The notes: a model not told the origin generated them from the letters alone. 24,016 nt of DNA from Brachybacterium sp. (GCA_027322375.1 DAHVRS010000246.1:1-24016); one strand, 5' to 3'. Numbered from the stretch's first letter, positions 1 through 8,005 are shown. Made by a program: numbers and translations.

Positions 1-323
1 CGCCCAAGGAGACTGAGCTGCGGCTCCTGCTGCTCGAGCACGGGTTCGCCGAGCCCGAGATCAACCACCCCATCCGCCTCTCCAACGGGAGCGACAAGCC
101 AGCCGACTTCCGGCTCGACCTCGCCTACCCCCACCTGCGCATCGCCATCGAGTACGACGGGGACGCGCATCGCACGGACCAGGAGCAGTGGGCGAAGGAC
201 CGGCGCAAGGACGACATGCTGCACGAGGCCGGCTGGCGCGTGGTGCGGGTGACGCAACGCGATCTCAACAAGCCCGACGACCTCCTCACCCGCCTCACCG
301 CCCTCCGAGTACCCCGGGCCTGA
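1..323 (+). CDS. DUF559 / Vsr-like nuclease-fold protein, 3' end only
   Basis: The frame is open from base 3 to the TGA at 321-323, giving 106 visible residues with the N-terminus outside the window. The C-terminal domain resembles DUF559, a PD-(D/E)xK fold related to very-short-patch-repair endonucleases. Visible signature pieces are a DFRLDLAY strand at about residues 35-42, an IAIEYDGDAH strand (47-56) with the acidic and His residues typical of the family, and a C-terminal WRVVRVT strand (79-85). In actinobacteria such domains are often the C-terminal half of proteins with an AbiEi-like N-terminal winged helix, but that half is not visible here. The substrate is unknown. It is convergent with the uxuB-like gene and separated from it by 225 bp holding two palindromes. 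Confidence 0.8.
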   Translation, partial: PKETELRLLLLEHGFAEPEINHPIRLSNGSDKPADFRLDLAYPHLRIAIEYDGDAHRTDQEQWAKDRRKDDMLHEAGWRVVRVTQRDLNKPDDLLTRLTALRVPRA

Positions 324-346
324 GCTCGCACACCTCCCAGCACGGG

Positions 347-388
347 TTTGCCCGTTGAGCTTCCGTCACTGGAAGCCCAGCGGGCAAA
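347..388. repeat. Palindromic repeat, copy 1 (REP-like)
   Basis: An 18-nt left arm (347-364, beginning TTTGCCCG and ending GCTTCC) pairs with an 18-nt right arm (371-388, GGAAGC to CGGGCAAA) around a 6-nt loop (365-370). Sixteen of 18 positions are complementary. An A-run follows the right arm (to 390). No T-run follows the hairpin on either strand, so it is not a classical intrinsic terminator, although its position between convergent genes would suit one. Confidence 0.75.
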
Positions 389-449
389 AACGGTGAGGGG
401 CAGAGGGGTGGGCGGGCGCAGGGGCCGGCGGAGGCCCGCCCGGAACGGA

Positions 450-492
450 AATGCCCGCTGGGCTTCCGGTAGTGGAAGCACAGCGGGCAAAA
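450..492. repeat. Palindromic repeat, copy 2 (REP-like)
   Basis: This is a second copy about 103 bp after the first. The arms are 452-467 (TGCCCGCTGGGCTTCC) and 474-489, with one mismatch and a different 6-nt loop (468-473). The arms match copy 1 closely and the right flank (GGGCAAAA, then a GTGA motif) is also shared, so the two lie in direct orientation. The rest of the 324-548 gap is G/C-rich sequence in which I see no gene. Confidence 0.75.
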
Positions 493-548
493 CCGTGAAT
501 GGGTGGTGGGCCGGGCCGGGGCCGGGTGGGAACGGCCGGGCCCGCCGG

Positions 549-1820
549 TCAGGGCCTGGGGAGGCGGGGCGCCTCGGCGATGACGGCGTCGACCAGGGGG
601 TCGATGGCCGGGACACCCAGCAGGGCCAGCAGGGAGCTGATCCGCTCGGTGGTGTCCTCGAGGGCGGCGGCGGCCGCGATGGCCTCGGACTTCGGGTCCT
701 GGACCTCGTGCCCGGCCCGCACGCGGTCGGTGACCCACGCGGTCCAGGCGGCGACGGCCGCGACCTCGCCGGGAGCCTTGTCCGGGCCGCCCAGCTCCTC
801 GATCACGGGCAGGGCGCGCACGGGCAGCTTCGCGGTGCCGTCGGCGGCGATGCGGATGAGGTTGTCCGCGAGGCGCGGGTTGCGGAACCGCTCCTCGAGG
901 GCGGAGGTGTAGGCGTCGAGCTCGGCGGCGGGCAGGGGCAGAGTGGCGCGGGCCTCGGCCCACAGCTGCTCGACCAGGGCCCGCACCTCGCGGTGGCTGA
1001 TCGCCTCGTCCACGCGCTCCACGCCCGCGACCTGGCCGGCGTAGGCCATGAGGGTGTGGGCGCCGTTGAGCAGGCGGAGCTTGCGGCGCTCGTGCACCTC
1101 GATGTCGTCGGTGAACTGCACCCCGGCCTTCTCCCACTCGGGGCGGCGGCCGCGGAAGCGGTCCTCGATGACCCACTCGGTGAAGGGCTCGGTGACCACC
1201 GGGACCGCGTCGGCGAACCCGGTCTGCTCGCGCACGGTGTCCGCGGCGCCCTCGTCTGCAGAGGGCGTGATGCGGTCGACCATCGAGGAGATGACGTCCA
1301 CGTGGTCGGTGAACCAGGCGGCGGTCTCCTCGTCGAGCTCGGCGCGGACGGCCTCGCCGAGGACCTCACCGTTGCCGGTGAGGTTGTCGCAGGAGACCAG
1401 GGCGATCGGCTCGGTGACTCCGGCCTCGCGGCGGGCCTTCAGGCCCAGCGCGATGCGGGCCGGGGCGGAGGTCGCGGGGTCGGAGCCGGCGGAGTAGCCC
1501 TTCTCCGTGATGGTGAGGGTGACCACGGTGGTGAAGGGGTCAGCGAGCAGGGCGACCAGGGCGTCGACGTCGGAGGCCGGGTAGACCTCGTCGATCACAT
1601 CCAGGACGGAGACCTCGTCGGCCTCGGGGCCGCGCACGATCAGGCCGTACTTGCCGCCCTGGGCGTTCAGCGCGTCGGCCATCGCGGCGGAGCGGCCGGT
1701 GAAGGCGACCACGGACCAGCCGCCGGCCACGGCAGTGGCCTGCAGGGTGTGGGCACGGGCGAAGTTGCCGATGCCGAGGTGGACCAGACGGCCGACGTCG
1801 GAGGCAGAAGGGGCGTTCAT
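549..1820 (-). CDS. uxuB: Mannitol-dehydrogenase-family oxidoreductase, probable fructuronate reductase
   Basis: The 423-residue protein belongs to the polyol-specific long-chain dehydrogenase family, which covers UxuB, UxaB, MtlD and mannitol 2-dehydrogenase. The N-terminal nucleotide-binding region has GIGNFARAH (16-24). The catalytic region has TEKGYS (105-110), SCDNL (143-147) and a KLRLLNGAH stretch in which K247, N252 and H255 have the Lys/Asn/His spacing of the active site. Adjacency to glucuronate isomerase favours NADH-dependent reduction of D-fructuronate to D-mannonate; tagaturonate reductase or a mannitol enzyme remains possible. At 423 residues it is shorter than E. coli UxuB (about 486). 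The ATG at 1820 has an AGAGGA nine bases upstream. A GTG at 1838 overlapping the uxaC stop (GTGA) is the alternative start. The gene is last in the operon. Confidence 0.8.
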   Translation of the reverse strand: MNAPSASDVGRLVHLGIGNFARAHTLQATAVAGGWSVVAFTGRSAAMADALNAQGGKYGLIVRGPEADEVSVLDVIDEVYPASDVDALVALLADPFTTVVTLTITEKGYSAGSDPATSAPARIALGLKARREAGVTEPIALVSCDNLTGNGEVLGEAVRAELDEETAAWFTDHVDVISSMVDRITPSADEGAADTVREQTGFADAVPVVTEPFTEWVIEDRFRGRRPEWEKAGVQFTDDIEVHERRKLRLLNGAHTLMAYAGQVAGVERVDEAISHREVRALVEQLWAEARATLPLPAAELDAYTSALEERFRNPRLADNLIRIAADGTAKLPVRALPVIEELGGPDKAPGEVAAVAAWTAWVTDRVRAGHEVQDPKSEAIAAAAALEDTTERISSLLALLGVPAIDPLVDAVIAEAPRLPRP

Positions 1821-1834
1821 CGGAGCATGTCCTC

Positions 1835-3262
1835 TCACGCGGACTCGCCGAGGCGGAAGACCTCGCGAGGCTGCTGGGTGGGCAGGGTAGCGACGAGCTC
1901 GCGGGCGTCCTCGAGACGCATGCGGTGCTCGGCGACGAGGCCTGCCAAGTGGGTCGCGTCGATGCGGCGCGACATGTCATGGCGCGCCGGGATCGAGCAG
2001 AAGGCGCGGGTGTCGTCGATGAAACCGCTGGTGCGCGTGTAGCCGAGGGTCTCGGAGACGGCGCGGCGGAAGCGGAGGATCGCGTCGGGCGAGTCGATGA
2101 ACCACCACGGCGCGCCCGCGTACACGGAGGGATACACGCCGGCCAGCGGCGCGATCTCCCGGGAGAACACGGTCTCGTCGATCGTGAACAGCACGGTGCG
2201 GAAGTTCTCGGCATGGCCCACGTCGTTGAGCATGGGGCGCAGGTGGTGGACGAAGTCGACGGCGACGGGGATGTCGAAGCCGACATCCGCACCGAACTTC
2301 TCGAACATCGCGTCGGAGTGGTTGCGCGCCACAGCCGGGTGGAGGGTCATCACGAGCCCATCCTCGGAGGCCAGGCGTGCCTGGTCGGCGAGGAGGTGGC
2401 GGCGCAGCGCGGTCGCCTCGTCGGCGCCGATGGTGCCCTCGCGCGCGGCGGTGTAGAGGCGGCGCGCCTCCTCGAGCTCGAGGCGGGCGGTGCCGGGGTC
2501 GATGTGAGCGTGGTCGGAGGAGACCGCGCCGTGGTCCCGGAAGTAGAGGCGGCGCACGCGCATCGCCTCGAGGTGGCCGTCGTAGGTGCCGGTGTCCACG
2601 CCGGCGGCCTCGCCGAGGGCGTCGGCGAGCTCGCGGAAGTCGGCGCGGGCAGGCTCGAGGTACTTGTCGGGGCGGAAGGTCGGGATGACCTGCCCGGTGA
2701 AGGACTCATCGGCGGCGAGGGCGGCGTGCGGGGCCAGGTCGTCGACCGGGTCGTCCGTGGTCGCCATGACCTCGATCATGAACTGGCCGAAGAGGGCGCG
2801 GGGACGGAACTCGGGCTGGGCGAGCTTCTCGGCGAGCTCGTCGTACATCGCGTCGGCGGTGCGCGGGTTCAGCACGGTCTTCAGGCCGAAGACCTCGGAG
2901 AACTCGTGCTCCATCCAGTAGCGCGAGGGGGTGCCTGCGTAGGCGTGCCAGTGCTCGGCCAGCAGGTGCCAGGCCTTGCGGGAGGCCTTCTCGTCCAGCG
3001 GGCCCTGGTTCACGCCGAGGTCGGCGAGGTCAACTCCGCGGGAGTGCATGAGGCGGTTGACGTAGTGGTCAGGGGTGATGAACAGCGAGGTCGGGTCGCG
3101 GAACGGCTCGTCATCCAGCAGGAGGCGCGGATCGACATGGCCGTGCGGCGAGACGATCGGCTGGTCCTTCTCCAGCTCGTACAGCTCGCGCGCGATGTCG
3201 CGGACAGCCGGGTCCGCGGGAAGGAGTCGGTCAGGGTGCGGGACATAGGCGTCGTTGCTCAT
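1835..3262 (-). CDS. uxaC: Glucuronate isomerase
   Basis: The 475-residue protein matches UxaC, which interconverts D-glucuronate and D-fructuronate (and galacturonate and tagaturonate) in the cytoplasm as the first step of hexuronate catabolism. It is an amidohydrolase-superfamily barrel with the metal-binding HGHVDPR motif (H40, H42), and its length is close to the 470 of the E. coli enzyme. The C-terminal stretch DDTRAFCSIPARHD is also family-like. The chosen ATG at 3262 has GAGGA seven bases upstream; an in-frame TTG at 3286 is less likely. It lies 61 bp downstream of the LacI-type regulator and its stop abuts the uxuB-like gene, so the three are probably one transcript. No uxuA or KDG kinase/aldolase gene is in the window, so the rest of the pathway must be elsewhere. 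Confidence 0.93.
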   Translation of the reverse strand: MSNDAYVPHPDRLLPADPAVRDIARELYELEKDQPIVSPHGHVDPRLLLDDEPFRDPTSLFITPDHYVNRLMHSRGVDLADLGVNQGPLDEKASRKAWHLLAEHWHAYAGTPSRYWMEHEFSEVFGLKTVLNPRTADAMYDELAEKLAQPEFRPRALFGQFMIEVMATTDDPVDDLAPHAALAADESFTGQVIPTFRPDKYLEPARADFRELADALGEAAGVDTGTYDGHLEAMRVRRLYFRDHGAVSSDHAHIDPGTARLELEEARRLYTAAREGTIGADEATALRRHLLADQARLASEDGLVMTLHPAVARNHSDAMFEKFGADVGFDIPVAVDFVHHLRPMLNDVGHAENFRTVLFTIDETVFSREIAPLAGVYPSVYAGAPWWFIDSPDAILRFRRAVSETLGYTRTSGFIDDTRAFCSIPARHDMSRRIDATHLAGLVAEHRMRLEDARELVATLPTQQPREVFRLGESA

Positions 3263-3323
3263 GCGGCCATCCTCGCAAGGGTCCAAGGAACCGGCCGAGG
3301 GTTGTCATGGGTTGCCTCCCAGG

Positions 3324-4334
3324 TCAACTGCGGCGTGAGGCCTCGCGGGGGCCGGTGGTGCCGCGCGGCACGAGGCGGACGGGCAGGGAGCCCTCGACGG
3401 GGGTGCGGTGCGCGGAGGGGTTCTCGATGCGGCGCACCAGGCGCTCCACGGCGGCGCGGCCCTGGGCGCGCTTGGGGGTGACGATCGTGGTGAGCCCGCC
3501 GCCCACGAGGCGGGAGAGCTGGATGTCATCGTGCCCCATGACGGACAGCTCGCCGGGCACGCGGATCCCGGCGCGCAGCGCGGAGACCAGGAACCCGAAG
3601 GCGATGAGGTCGTTGTAGCAGACCACGGCGTGCGGGAGGGAGCCGCGCAGCTCCTCGAAGGCCTGCTCGCCACCGGTGGTGGTGGGCGCGAAGGGCCCAT
3701 GGCGCTGGACCTGCATGCCCTGCTGACGGGCGGAGAGTCGGGCGGCGCGCCACCGCTCACCGTCGGACCAGGAGTTCACGGGCCCGGCGACGTAGGTGAT
3801 GGTGCGGATCCCGTTCTCGGCGAGGTGCGCCATCGCCTGGCCCATGCCGTGCTCGAAGTCGGGGGTGACCGAGTCCAGGCCGGCGACGCGGCGGTTCAGG
3901 ACCACCACAGGGATGCGCTTGGTGAGGTGGTTGAGCGTCGCGTCGGCGAGGCGGCTGCCGGACAGGACGATCCCGTCGACCACGTTCACGGCGCTCTCGA
4001 GGCTGGAGCGCTCACGGACCTCGTCCTCGACGGTGTCGAGCAGAAGGAGCAGCAGGTCCTGCTCGTGCGCGGCTTCCTGCATGCCGGTGACGAGCTCGGC
4101 GAAATAGGGGTTGGTGAGGTCGGGGACCTCGATGCCGAGGCGGTGGTGGCGCTCACCGCGCTCTTGGCTGGGCGGGGCCTCGGTGCGGTACTCGAGCTCC
4201 TTCGCGGCGGCCATGACCTTGGCGTGGGTGGCGGCGCTGACGCGGCCCGGGCGGGAGAACGCCCGCGAGACGGTGGAGGGGGCGACGCCCGCCCGCTCGG
4301 CGACGTCGTAGATCGTCACGCGCTTCTCCGCCAC
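3324..4334 (-). CDS. LacI-family transcriptional regulator
   Basis: The 336-residue protein has an N-terminal LacI helix-turn-helix (residues 6-26, TIYDVAERAGVAPSTVSRAF) and hinge, followed by a periplasmic-binding-protein-like effector domain (from about 64, LGIEVPDLTNPYFAEL, to about 320). The start is GTG at 4334, with a GGAGGATGGAG stretch eight bases upstream. It is the first gene of a likely operon with uxaC and the uxuB-like gene and so probably represses hexuronate use, with a uronate or its phosphate as inducer; that role is inferred from position. I found no convincing palindromic LacI operator upstream. Bases 4335-4461 hold a TAGGAT -10-like hexamer (4392-4397, minus strand) and two GGTTGCC motifs 10 bp apart (4410-4426), both weak. 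Confidence 0.9.
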   Translation of the reverse strand: MAEKRVTIYDVAERAGVAPSTVSRAFSRPGRVSAATHAKVMAAAKELEYRTEAPPSQERGERHHRLGIEVPDLTNPYFAELVTGMQEAAHEQDLLLLLLDTVEDEVRERSSLESAVNVVDGIVLSGSRLADATLNHLTKRIPVVVLNRRVAGLDSVTPDFEHGMGQAMAHLAENGIRTITYVAGPVNSWSDGERWRAARLSARQQGMQVQRHGPFAPTTTGGEQAFEELRGSLPHAVVCYNDLIAFGFLVSALRAGIRVPGELSVMGHDDIQLSRLVGGGLTTIVTPKRAQGRAAVERLVRRIENPSAHRTPVEGSLPVRLVPRGTTGPREASRRS

Positions 4335-4461
4335 TCGATGGGCTCCATCCTCCGTCCGGGGGCGCCGTCGACGGGCGCTCTTCTGCGGGCGATCCTACCC
4401 CGCCGACGGGGCAACCAGCGGCAACCGCCGAGGTGCGGGCACTCTCGGTGCACGCCGCTGC

Positions 4462-4782
4462 TCAGTGCACGCCGCCGAGCTCGACGAGCAGCACCCCCAC
4501 GACGATCAGCCCCATCCCCGCGAGCATCACCGGAGTGAGCGCCTCGCGAAACAGCAGGCGGGACAGCAGCGCGGTGGCGACGATACCCACGGCGGACCAG
4601 ATCCCGTAGGCGACGCCCAGCGGCATCCCAGCGGCGAGCGCGGCAGAGAGCAGTGCGAAGGCGAGGACGTAGCTGGCCACGACCGGCAGGTAGAACCAGC
4701 GCCGACCGTCGGCGGCGAGGCGGAGGCTGAGGGTCGCCGTGACTTCGGCGGCGATCGCTCCCGCGAGCAGGAGGAGGCTCAT
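4462..4782 (-). CDS. SMR-family multidrug efflux protein, second of a pair
   Basis: This is a 106-residue small multidrug resistance protein with four predicted membrane helices. E13 in AAEVTATLSL is the membrane glutamate that binds cation and proton (E14 in EmrE), and the GVAYGIWSAVG signature lies in helix 3. Its ATG (4780-4782) overlaps the upstream SMR stop as ATGA, so translation is coupled. Paired SMR genes such as EbrAB or YkkCD work as heterodimers in the cytoplasmic membrane, exporting lipophilic or guanidinium-like cations against protons, and that is the likely mode here. The substrate cannot be read from the sequence. Confidence 0.9.
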   Translation of the reverse strand: MSLLLLAGAIAAEVTATLSLRLAADGRRWFYLPVVASYVLAFALLSAALAAGMPLGVAYGIWSAVGIVATALLSRLLFREALTPVMLAGMGLIVVGVLLVELGGVH

Positions 4783-5321
4783 CGGGTCTCCTCCTCTCCG
4801 GCAGGTTCGTGCTCGATGGCATGGATCTCCAACTCGCGCAGCAGCTCGGCCTCGCCGCGGGAGCCGACGCCGGTCGCACCGCCCCACCACTCCTCGCTCG
4901 GGGCTTCGGCAGCATCGAGGACGGGGATCGGCACGGGGCCGGGTCCGATGCGGGGCCGCTCTCCCTCCCCCGCATCGGCCGCAGTGGCGGCAGCGCGTCG
5001 ACGGGCCTGCTGCGCGCCGAGCTCGACGACCACCACCCCGGCGGCGATGAGCAGGATGCCGATGATCTTCAGGCTTGTGAGCACCTCGCCGAAGAGCGCG
5101 GCGGAGGCCGCCGCGGTGAGGACCACGCCGCTAGCGCCCCAGATGCCGTAGGCGACGCCGAGGCCCATCCCGCGGCGCAGCACCTGGGCGAGCAGGACGA
5201 AGGAGAGCACGTAGCCGAGCACGACCAGCACATACAGACCCGGGTGGTCGAGGGCGCCGCGCAGAGCGAGGGTCGCGGCGACCTCGCTGAGGATCGTGGC
5301 GAGCAGGAGCAGCCAGGTCAT
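4779..5321 (-). CDS. SMR-family multidrug efflux protein with long C-terminal tail
   Basis: The 180-residue protein has a standard SMR core in residues 1-105: E13 in SEVAATLAL, GVAYGIWGASG in helix 3, and a fourth helix ending at about VVVELG. A roughly 75-residue hydrophilic tail rich in Ala, Glu, Gly and Pro (106-180) follows, which typical SMR proteins of 105-120 residues lack. Its ATG overlaps the TetR stop (5318-5321) and its TGA overlaps the next SMR start (4779-4782), so the three genes form one coupled unit. The tail has no motif I recognise; it could be cytoplasmic and fix the topology of the heterodimer. Confidence 0.9.
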   Translation of the reverse strand: MTWLLLLATILSEVAATLALRGALDHPGLYVLVVLGYVLSFVLLAQVLRRGMGLGVAYGIWGASGVVLTAAASAALFGEVLTSLKIIGILLIAAGVVVVELGAQQARRRAAATAADAGEGERPRIGPGPVPIPVLDAAEAPSEEWWGGATGVGSRGEAELLRELEIHAIEHEPAGEEETR

Positions 5322-5935
5322 GCCTCACCCCCGCTCGCTTCGTCAGCAAGGAGATCCGCGGCGAGGGCGCGGAGGGCGTCGGCCTCGGCGGTGACGTCGC
5401 CGAGCAGTCCCGCGGCGCGGTCGAACCAGAGCCCGTCGGCCATGAGCCGCACCGCGAGCAGGTGGGCGCGGCGCGCGGCGGAGGTGCGTGCGGGCAGGCC
5501 CAGCCAGCGGTCCAGCTGCTTCTGCCAGCGCTCGGTGAGGGCGACGCGCAGGCGCGGGTCCGCAAAGATCACGAGGTCGGCGGCGGAGAGCTCGGCACGG
5601 CAGGCCCAGTCGAGATAGGCGAGATAGCGCTCGGCGACGGGCAGCTCCGAGAGCTCCTCGACCTCCGCCCCCTCGGGATGGCGCGCGGTGAGCTCGGCGA
5701 GCATCTCCTGCTCGTAGCGCACGGAAATCCGGTCCACGAGCGCGCTGAGCAGCTCCTCCTTGGTGGCGAAGTGGTACATCAGCCCGGGCTTGGTGACCCC
5801 GGCGGCGCGGGCGGCGGAGTCGAGGGTGAACGTGCCGCCCTCGCCGAGGTGCGCCTCAGCCGCTTCGAGCATCGCCTCGCGGCCCGAAGGCCGGTGCGCC
5901 GGGCGCGCGGGCGAGTCAGCACGTGCGGATGTCAT
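5318..5935 (-). CDS. TetR-family transcriptional regulator
   Basis: The 205-residue protein has an N-terminal TetR helix-turn-helix around residues 36-56 (TLDSAARAAGVTKPGLMYHF) followed by KEELLSALVDR. A helical ligand-binding domain makes up the rest. The ATG at 5935 has GGAGG five bases upstream; an in-frame GTG at 5971 would add 12 residues without a comparable site. The gene leads the SMR pair and overlaps it by ATGA, so it most likely represses its own operon and is released by an efflux substrate. A candidate operator lies 44 bp upstream of the start. Confidence 0.9.
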   Translation of the reverse strand: MTSARADSPARPAHRPSGREAMLEAAEAHLGEGGTFTLDSAARAAGVTKPGLMYHFATKEELLSALVDRISVRYEQEMLAELTARHPEGAEVEELSELPVAERYLAYLDWACRAELSAADLVIFADPRLRVALTERWQKQLDRWLGLPARTSAARRAHLLAVRLMADGLWFDRAAGLLGDVTAEADALRALAADLLADEASGGEA

Positions 5936-5978
5936 GGGAGCCTCCGAGTCCGACGGGTCCGACGAGAACACCAGTTAC

Positions 5979-5998
5979 TTTACCGACCGGATGGCTAA
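5979..5998. promoter_or_regulatory. Candidate TetR operator upstream of the efflux operon
   Basis: TTTACCGACC and GGATGGCTAA form an imperfect 20-bp palindrome (6 of 10 pairs) centred 5' of the tetR start. It is one of the few A/T-containing stretches in the area, which fits a promoter. The assignment is inferred from position. Confidence 0.35.
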
Positions 5999-6077
5999 GC
6001 AACGCAAGCGAGCGCGGGCGACCTCGTGAGGCACTCCACCCCTGTCCACAGCAGTCATGGTGCGGCAGGACGAGCAG

Positions 6078-6281
6078 ATGGACAGTCGGCACGGAGCGCA
6101 GAATCGCGAGAGCGAGCATCCTGTCGAGCCGTCGCCCGAAAGCGACGGAGTCGTCGCAGAGCAGTCAACGGCCTCGCACGGGGAAGTCACTGCTCCGCAG
6201 CCCGCCGCTGAACGCGTTCGTGCACTGTCGGCGCGTGCGCGCTCTCGCTACGCAGAGCTCCTCGAGCGCCTCGCTCGCTGA
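6078..6281 (+). CDS. Possible small hypothetical protein (67 aa)
   Basis: This open frame lies in the otherwise empty 5999-6312 gap between the divergent tetR promoter and the 3' end of larB. The ATG at 6078 has AGGA seven bases upstream; an ATG at 6057 without a good site would add seven residues. The product is acidic and polar in its first two thirds and ends in a basic amphipathic helix (AAERVRALSARARSRYAELL). I recognise no family. G/C preference at third positions is weaker than in neighbouring genes, so this may be a young gene, a remnant or chance. I see nothing else in the gap. Confidence 0.28.
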   Translation: MDSRHGAQNRESEHPVEPSPESDGVVAEQSTASHGEVTAPQPAAERVRALSARARSRYAELLERLAR

Positions 6282-6312
6282 CCGCGGCCTTGCGACTGGC
6301 CGAGCGGCCGGT

Positions 6313-7056
6313 TCACTCCCCCGGCGCGGGAGCCCAGCGGGCGATCTGGGCGGCGAGGTGGCCGGCGCCGTAGCCGTTGTCGATGTTGACCACGCCGATG
6401 CCGGGCGCGCAGGCCGAGAGCATCGTGAGCGCTGCGGTGACACCGCCGGAGGCGACGCCGTAGCCCACGGAGGTGGGCAGCGCGACCACGGGCGCGGGGA
6501 TCTGCCCGGCGATCACGGTGGGCAGCGCCCCGTCCATCCCGGCAGCGACGACCACGCAGGCGGCCTCGCGCAGTTCGGGCAGGCGCGCCTGGAGACGATG
6601 CAGCCCGGCGATGCCGATGTCGGCGATGAGTTTCGTCGGGCGGCCCAGGTAGCGGGCGGTCAGCTCGGCCTCGCGGGCAACGGGCAGGTCGCTCGTCCCG
6701 GCGCAGGCGACGATGACAAGGCCTCCGCTCGGGCCGGACGGCTCGGCGGGCCAGGCGAGGAAGCGGGCCGACGGTTCATGGGCGGCGTCCGGCAGCGCGT
6801 CGAGGATCGCGCTGGCGCGGGTGTCGTCGGCGCGGGTGAACAGGACCGGGCCGAGGTCCTCGCGGCCGGTCTCGTGCAGGCGCGCGTACTCGGCAGCGAT
6901 CGCCGCGACCTGCTCGACGCTCTTGGCGTCGCACAGCACGGCTTCGGGGGCGCCGCGGCGGGAGGCGCGGTCGAGGTCCAGGTCGAGGAAGCCCTCGATC
7001 CGACCCGACCCGTCGGGCGAACCCGCCCCGTCGGCCGCGCCCGCGGCCTCAGCCAC
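6313..7056 (-). CDS. larB: LarB, pyridinium-3,5-biscarboxylate mononucleotide synthase
   Basis: The 247-residue protein matches LarB in length (about 246 in Lactiplantibacillus plantarum). LarB carboxylates and hydrolyses nicotinic acid adenine dinucleotide to pyridinium-3,5-biscarboxylic acid mononucleotide, the first step of nickel-pincer cofactor synthesis. The C-terminal half is the PurE-like domain, with KLIADIGIAGLHR (142-154), VVAAGMDGALP (169-179), the CAPGIGVVNIDNGYGAG block (C216 corresponding to the catalytic cysteine) and ALPTSVGYG. The start is GTG at 7056, overlapping the larE stop by eight bases; its Shine-Dalgarno is weak (CAGGG), which suggests coupling. It is the last gene of larA-larE-larB. 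Confidence 0.93.
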   Translation of the reverse strand: MAEAAGAADGAGSPDGSGRIEGFLDLDLDRASRRGAPEAVLCDAKSVEQVAAIAAEYARLHETGREDLGPVLFTRADDTRASAILDALPDAAHEPSARFLAWPAEPSGPSGGLVIVACAGTSDLPVAREAELTARYLGRPTKLIADIGIAGLHRLQARLPELREAACVVVAAGMDGALPTVIAGQIPAPVVALPTSVGYGVASGGVTAALTMLSACAPGIGVVNIDNGYGAGHLAAQIARWAPAPGE

Positions 7057-8005
7057 GGCTGCCCTGGCCGAGGATCTGCAGAGAGAACAGGCCCGAGCGG
7101 ATGCCGTCGAGGTCGATGGTGACGTGCTGGAAGCCGGTCTCCTTGCCAGCGGCGACCAGGGCCTCGCGGATCGTGGGCTCCATCGCGCGGGGCAGCTCCT
7201 CGGTGGGCAGCTCGATGCGGCCCACCGCGCCGTGATGGCGGACGCGGCAGTCGCTGAAGCCCTGCTCGTAGACGGCGTCCTCGAGATCGTCGATCTGGCG
7301 CAGCTTCTCCGGGGTGACCTCCTGCCCGAAGGGGATGCGGGAGGCGAGGCAGGGGGCGGCGGGCTTGTCCGCAACCGGCAGCGACATCTGCCGCGCCACC
7401 TCACGGACCTGCGACTTCGTCATCCCCACGGCGGACAGGGGCCGCAGCACCTTGTGCTGCTTCGCAGCACCCGCACCGGGGCGGTCGTGGCGAGTGGCGT
7501 CGTCGGCGTTCTCCCCGTAGGCGACGGCGTCGAGCTGCTGCGCGCCCACCACGTCCTCGCCGATGCGGGTGAACAGCTCGTTCTTGCAGTGGAAGCAGCG
7601 GGTGCCGTCGTTCTTCTGATAGTCGGGGTTCTCGCCCTCACGGGTGGGGACCTCGAGCACCTCCGCCCCGATCACGTCCGCGACCTGATGGGCGAGGCGC
7701 CGCTCGCGCCGAGCGAGAGACGGGGAGACGCCCAGCAGAGCGACCACATTCGCGGAACCCAGAGCGCGCACGGCGAGCGCGAGCAGGGTCGCGGAGTCGA
7801 CGCCGCCGGAGTAGGCGACACCCACCTTCCGGACGCCGGCGAGCTCGGCGGCGACCGCGTCGGCGAGCTCGAGCGCCTCCCCGTGGAGCGCGTCCGGAGT
7901 CATCGCCTCGACCTCGAAGCCGGGATGTCCGGGCGCGAACAGGGAGGTGGGGGCCTGCGGGGCGGTGCCGAGGGTGAGCGGGACGGGCTGGCGGACGGTG
8001 GTCAC
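7049..8005 (-). CDS. larE: LarE, ATP-dependent sacrificial sulfur transferase
   Basis: The 318-residue protein matches LarE of the PP-loop ATP pyrophosphatase family. LarE adenylylates the LarB product and donates two sulfurs to make pyridinium-3,5-bisthiocarboxylate mononucleotide. Visible are the PP-loop SGGVDS (66-71), an RCFHCK motif (C137, C140), and C219 in APCLASRIPFG, the position of the cysteine that gives up its sulfur in the L. plantarum enzyme. The start is GTG at 8005, overlapping the larA stop as GTGA. It yields an N-terminal extension of about 34 residues compared with a start at the in-frame ATG at 7903, and either is possible. Confidence 0.93.
   Translation of the reverse strand: MTTVRQPVPLTLGTAPQAPTSLFAPGHPGFEVEAMTPDALHGEALELADAVAAELAGVRKVGVAYSGGVDSATLLALAVRALGSANVVALLGVSPSLARRERRLAHQVADVIGAEVLEVPTREGENPDYQKNDGTRCFHCKNELFTRIGEDVVGAQQLDAVAYGENADDATRHDRPGAGAAKQHKVLRPLSAVGMTKSQVREVARQMSLPVADKPAAPCLASRIPFGQEVTPEKLRQIDDLEDAVYEQGFSDCRVRHHGAVGRIELPTEELPRAMEPTIREALVAAGKETGFQHVTIDLDGIRSGLFSLQILGQGSRG

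Noticed and set aside
348..2042. Long plus-strand frame across the repeats and the uxuB-like gene
   Set aside because: It is antisense to a gene with clear catalytic motifs; its Gly/Val/Asp-rich composition is typical of a shadow frame. The similar frame at 1925-3481 over uxaC was rejected for the same reason.
3263..3323. GGTTCCTTGGACCC as a LacI operator before uxaC
   Set aside because: Only 5 of 7 pairs match, and it does not have the central CG typical of LacI-family operators.
4448..4475. Direct repeat GTGCACGCCGC twice, 17 bp apart
   Set aside because: One copy lies inside the end of the SMR gene, and such short G/C-rich repeats are expected by chance here.
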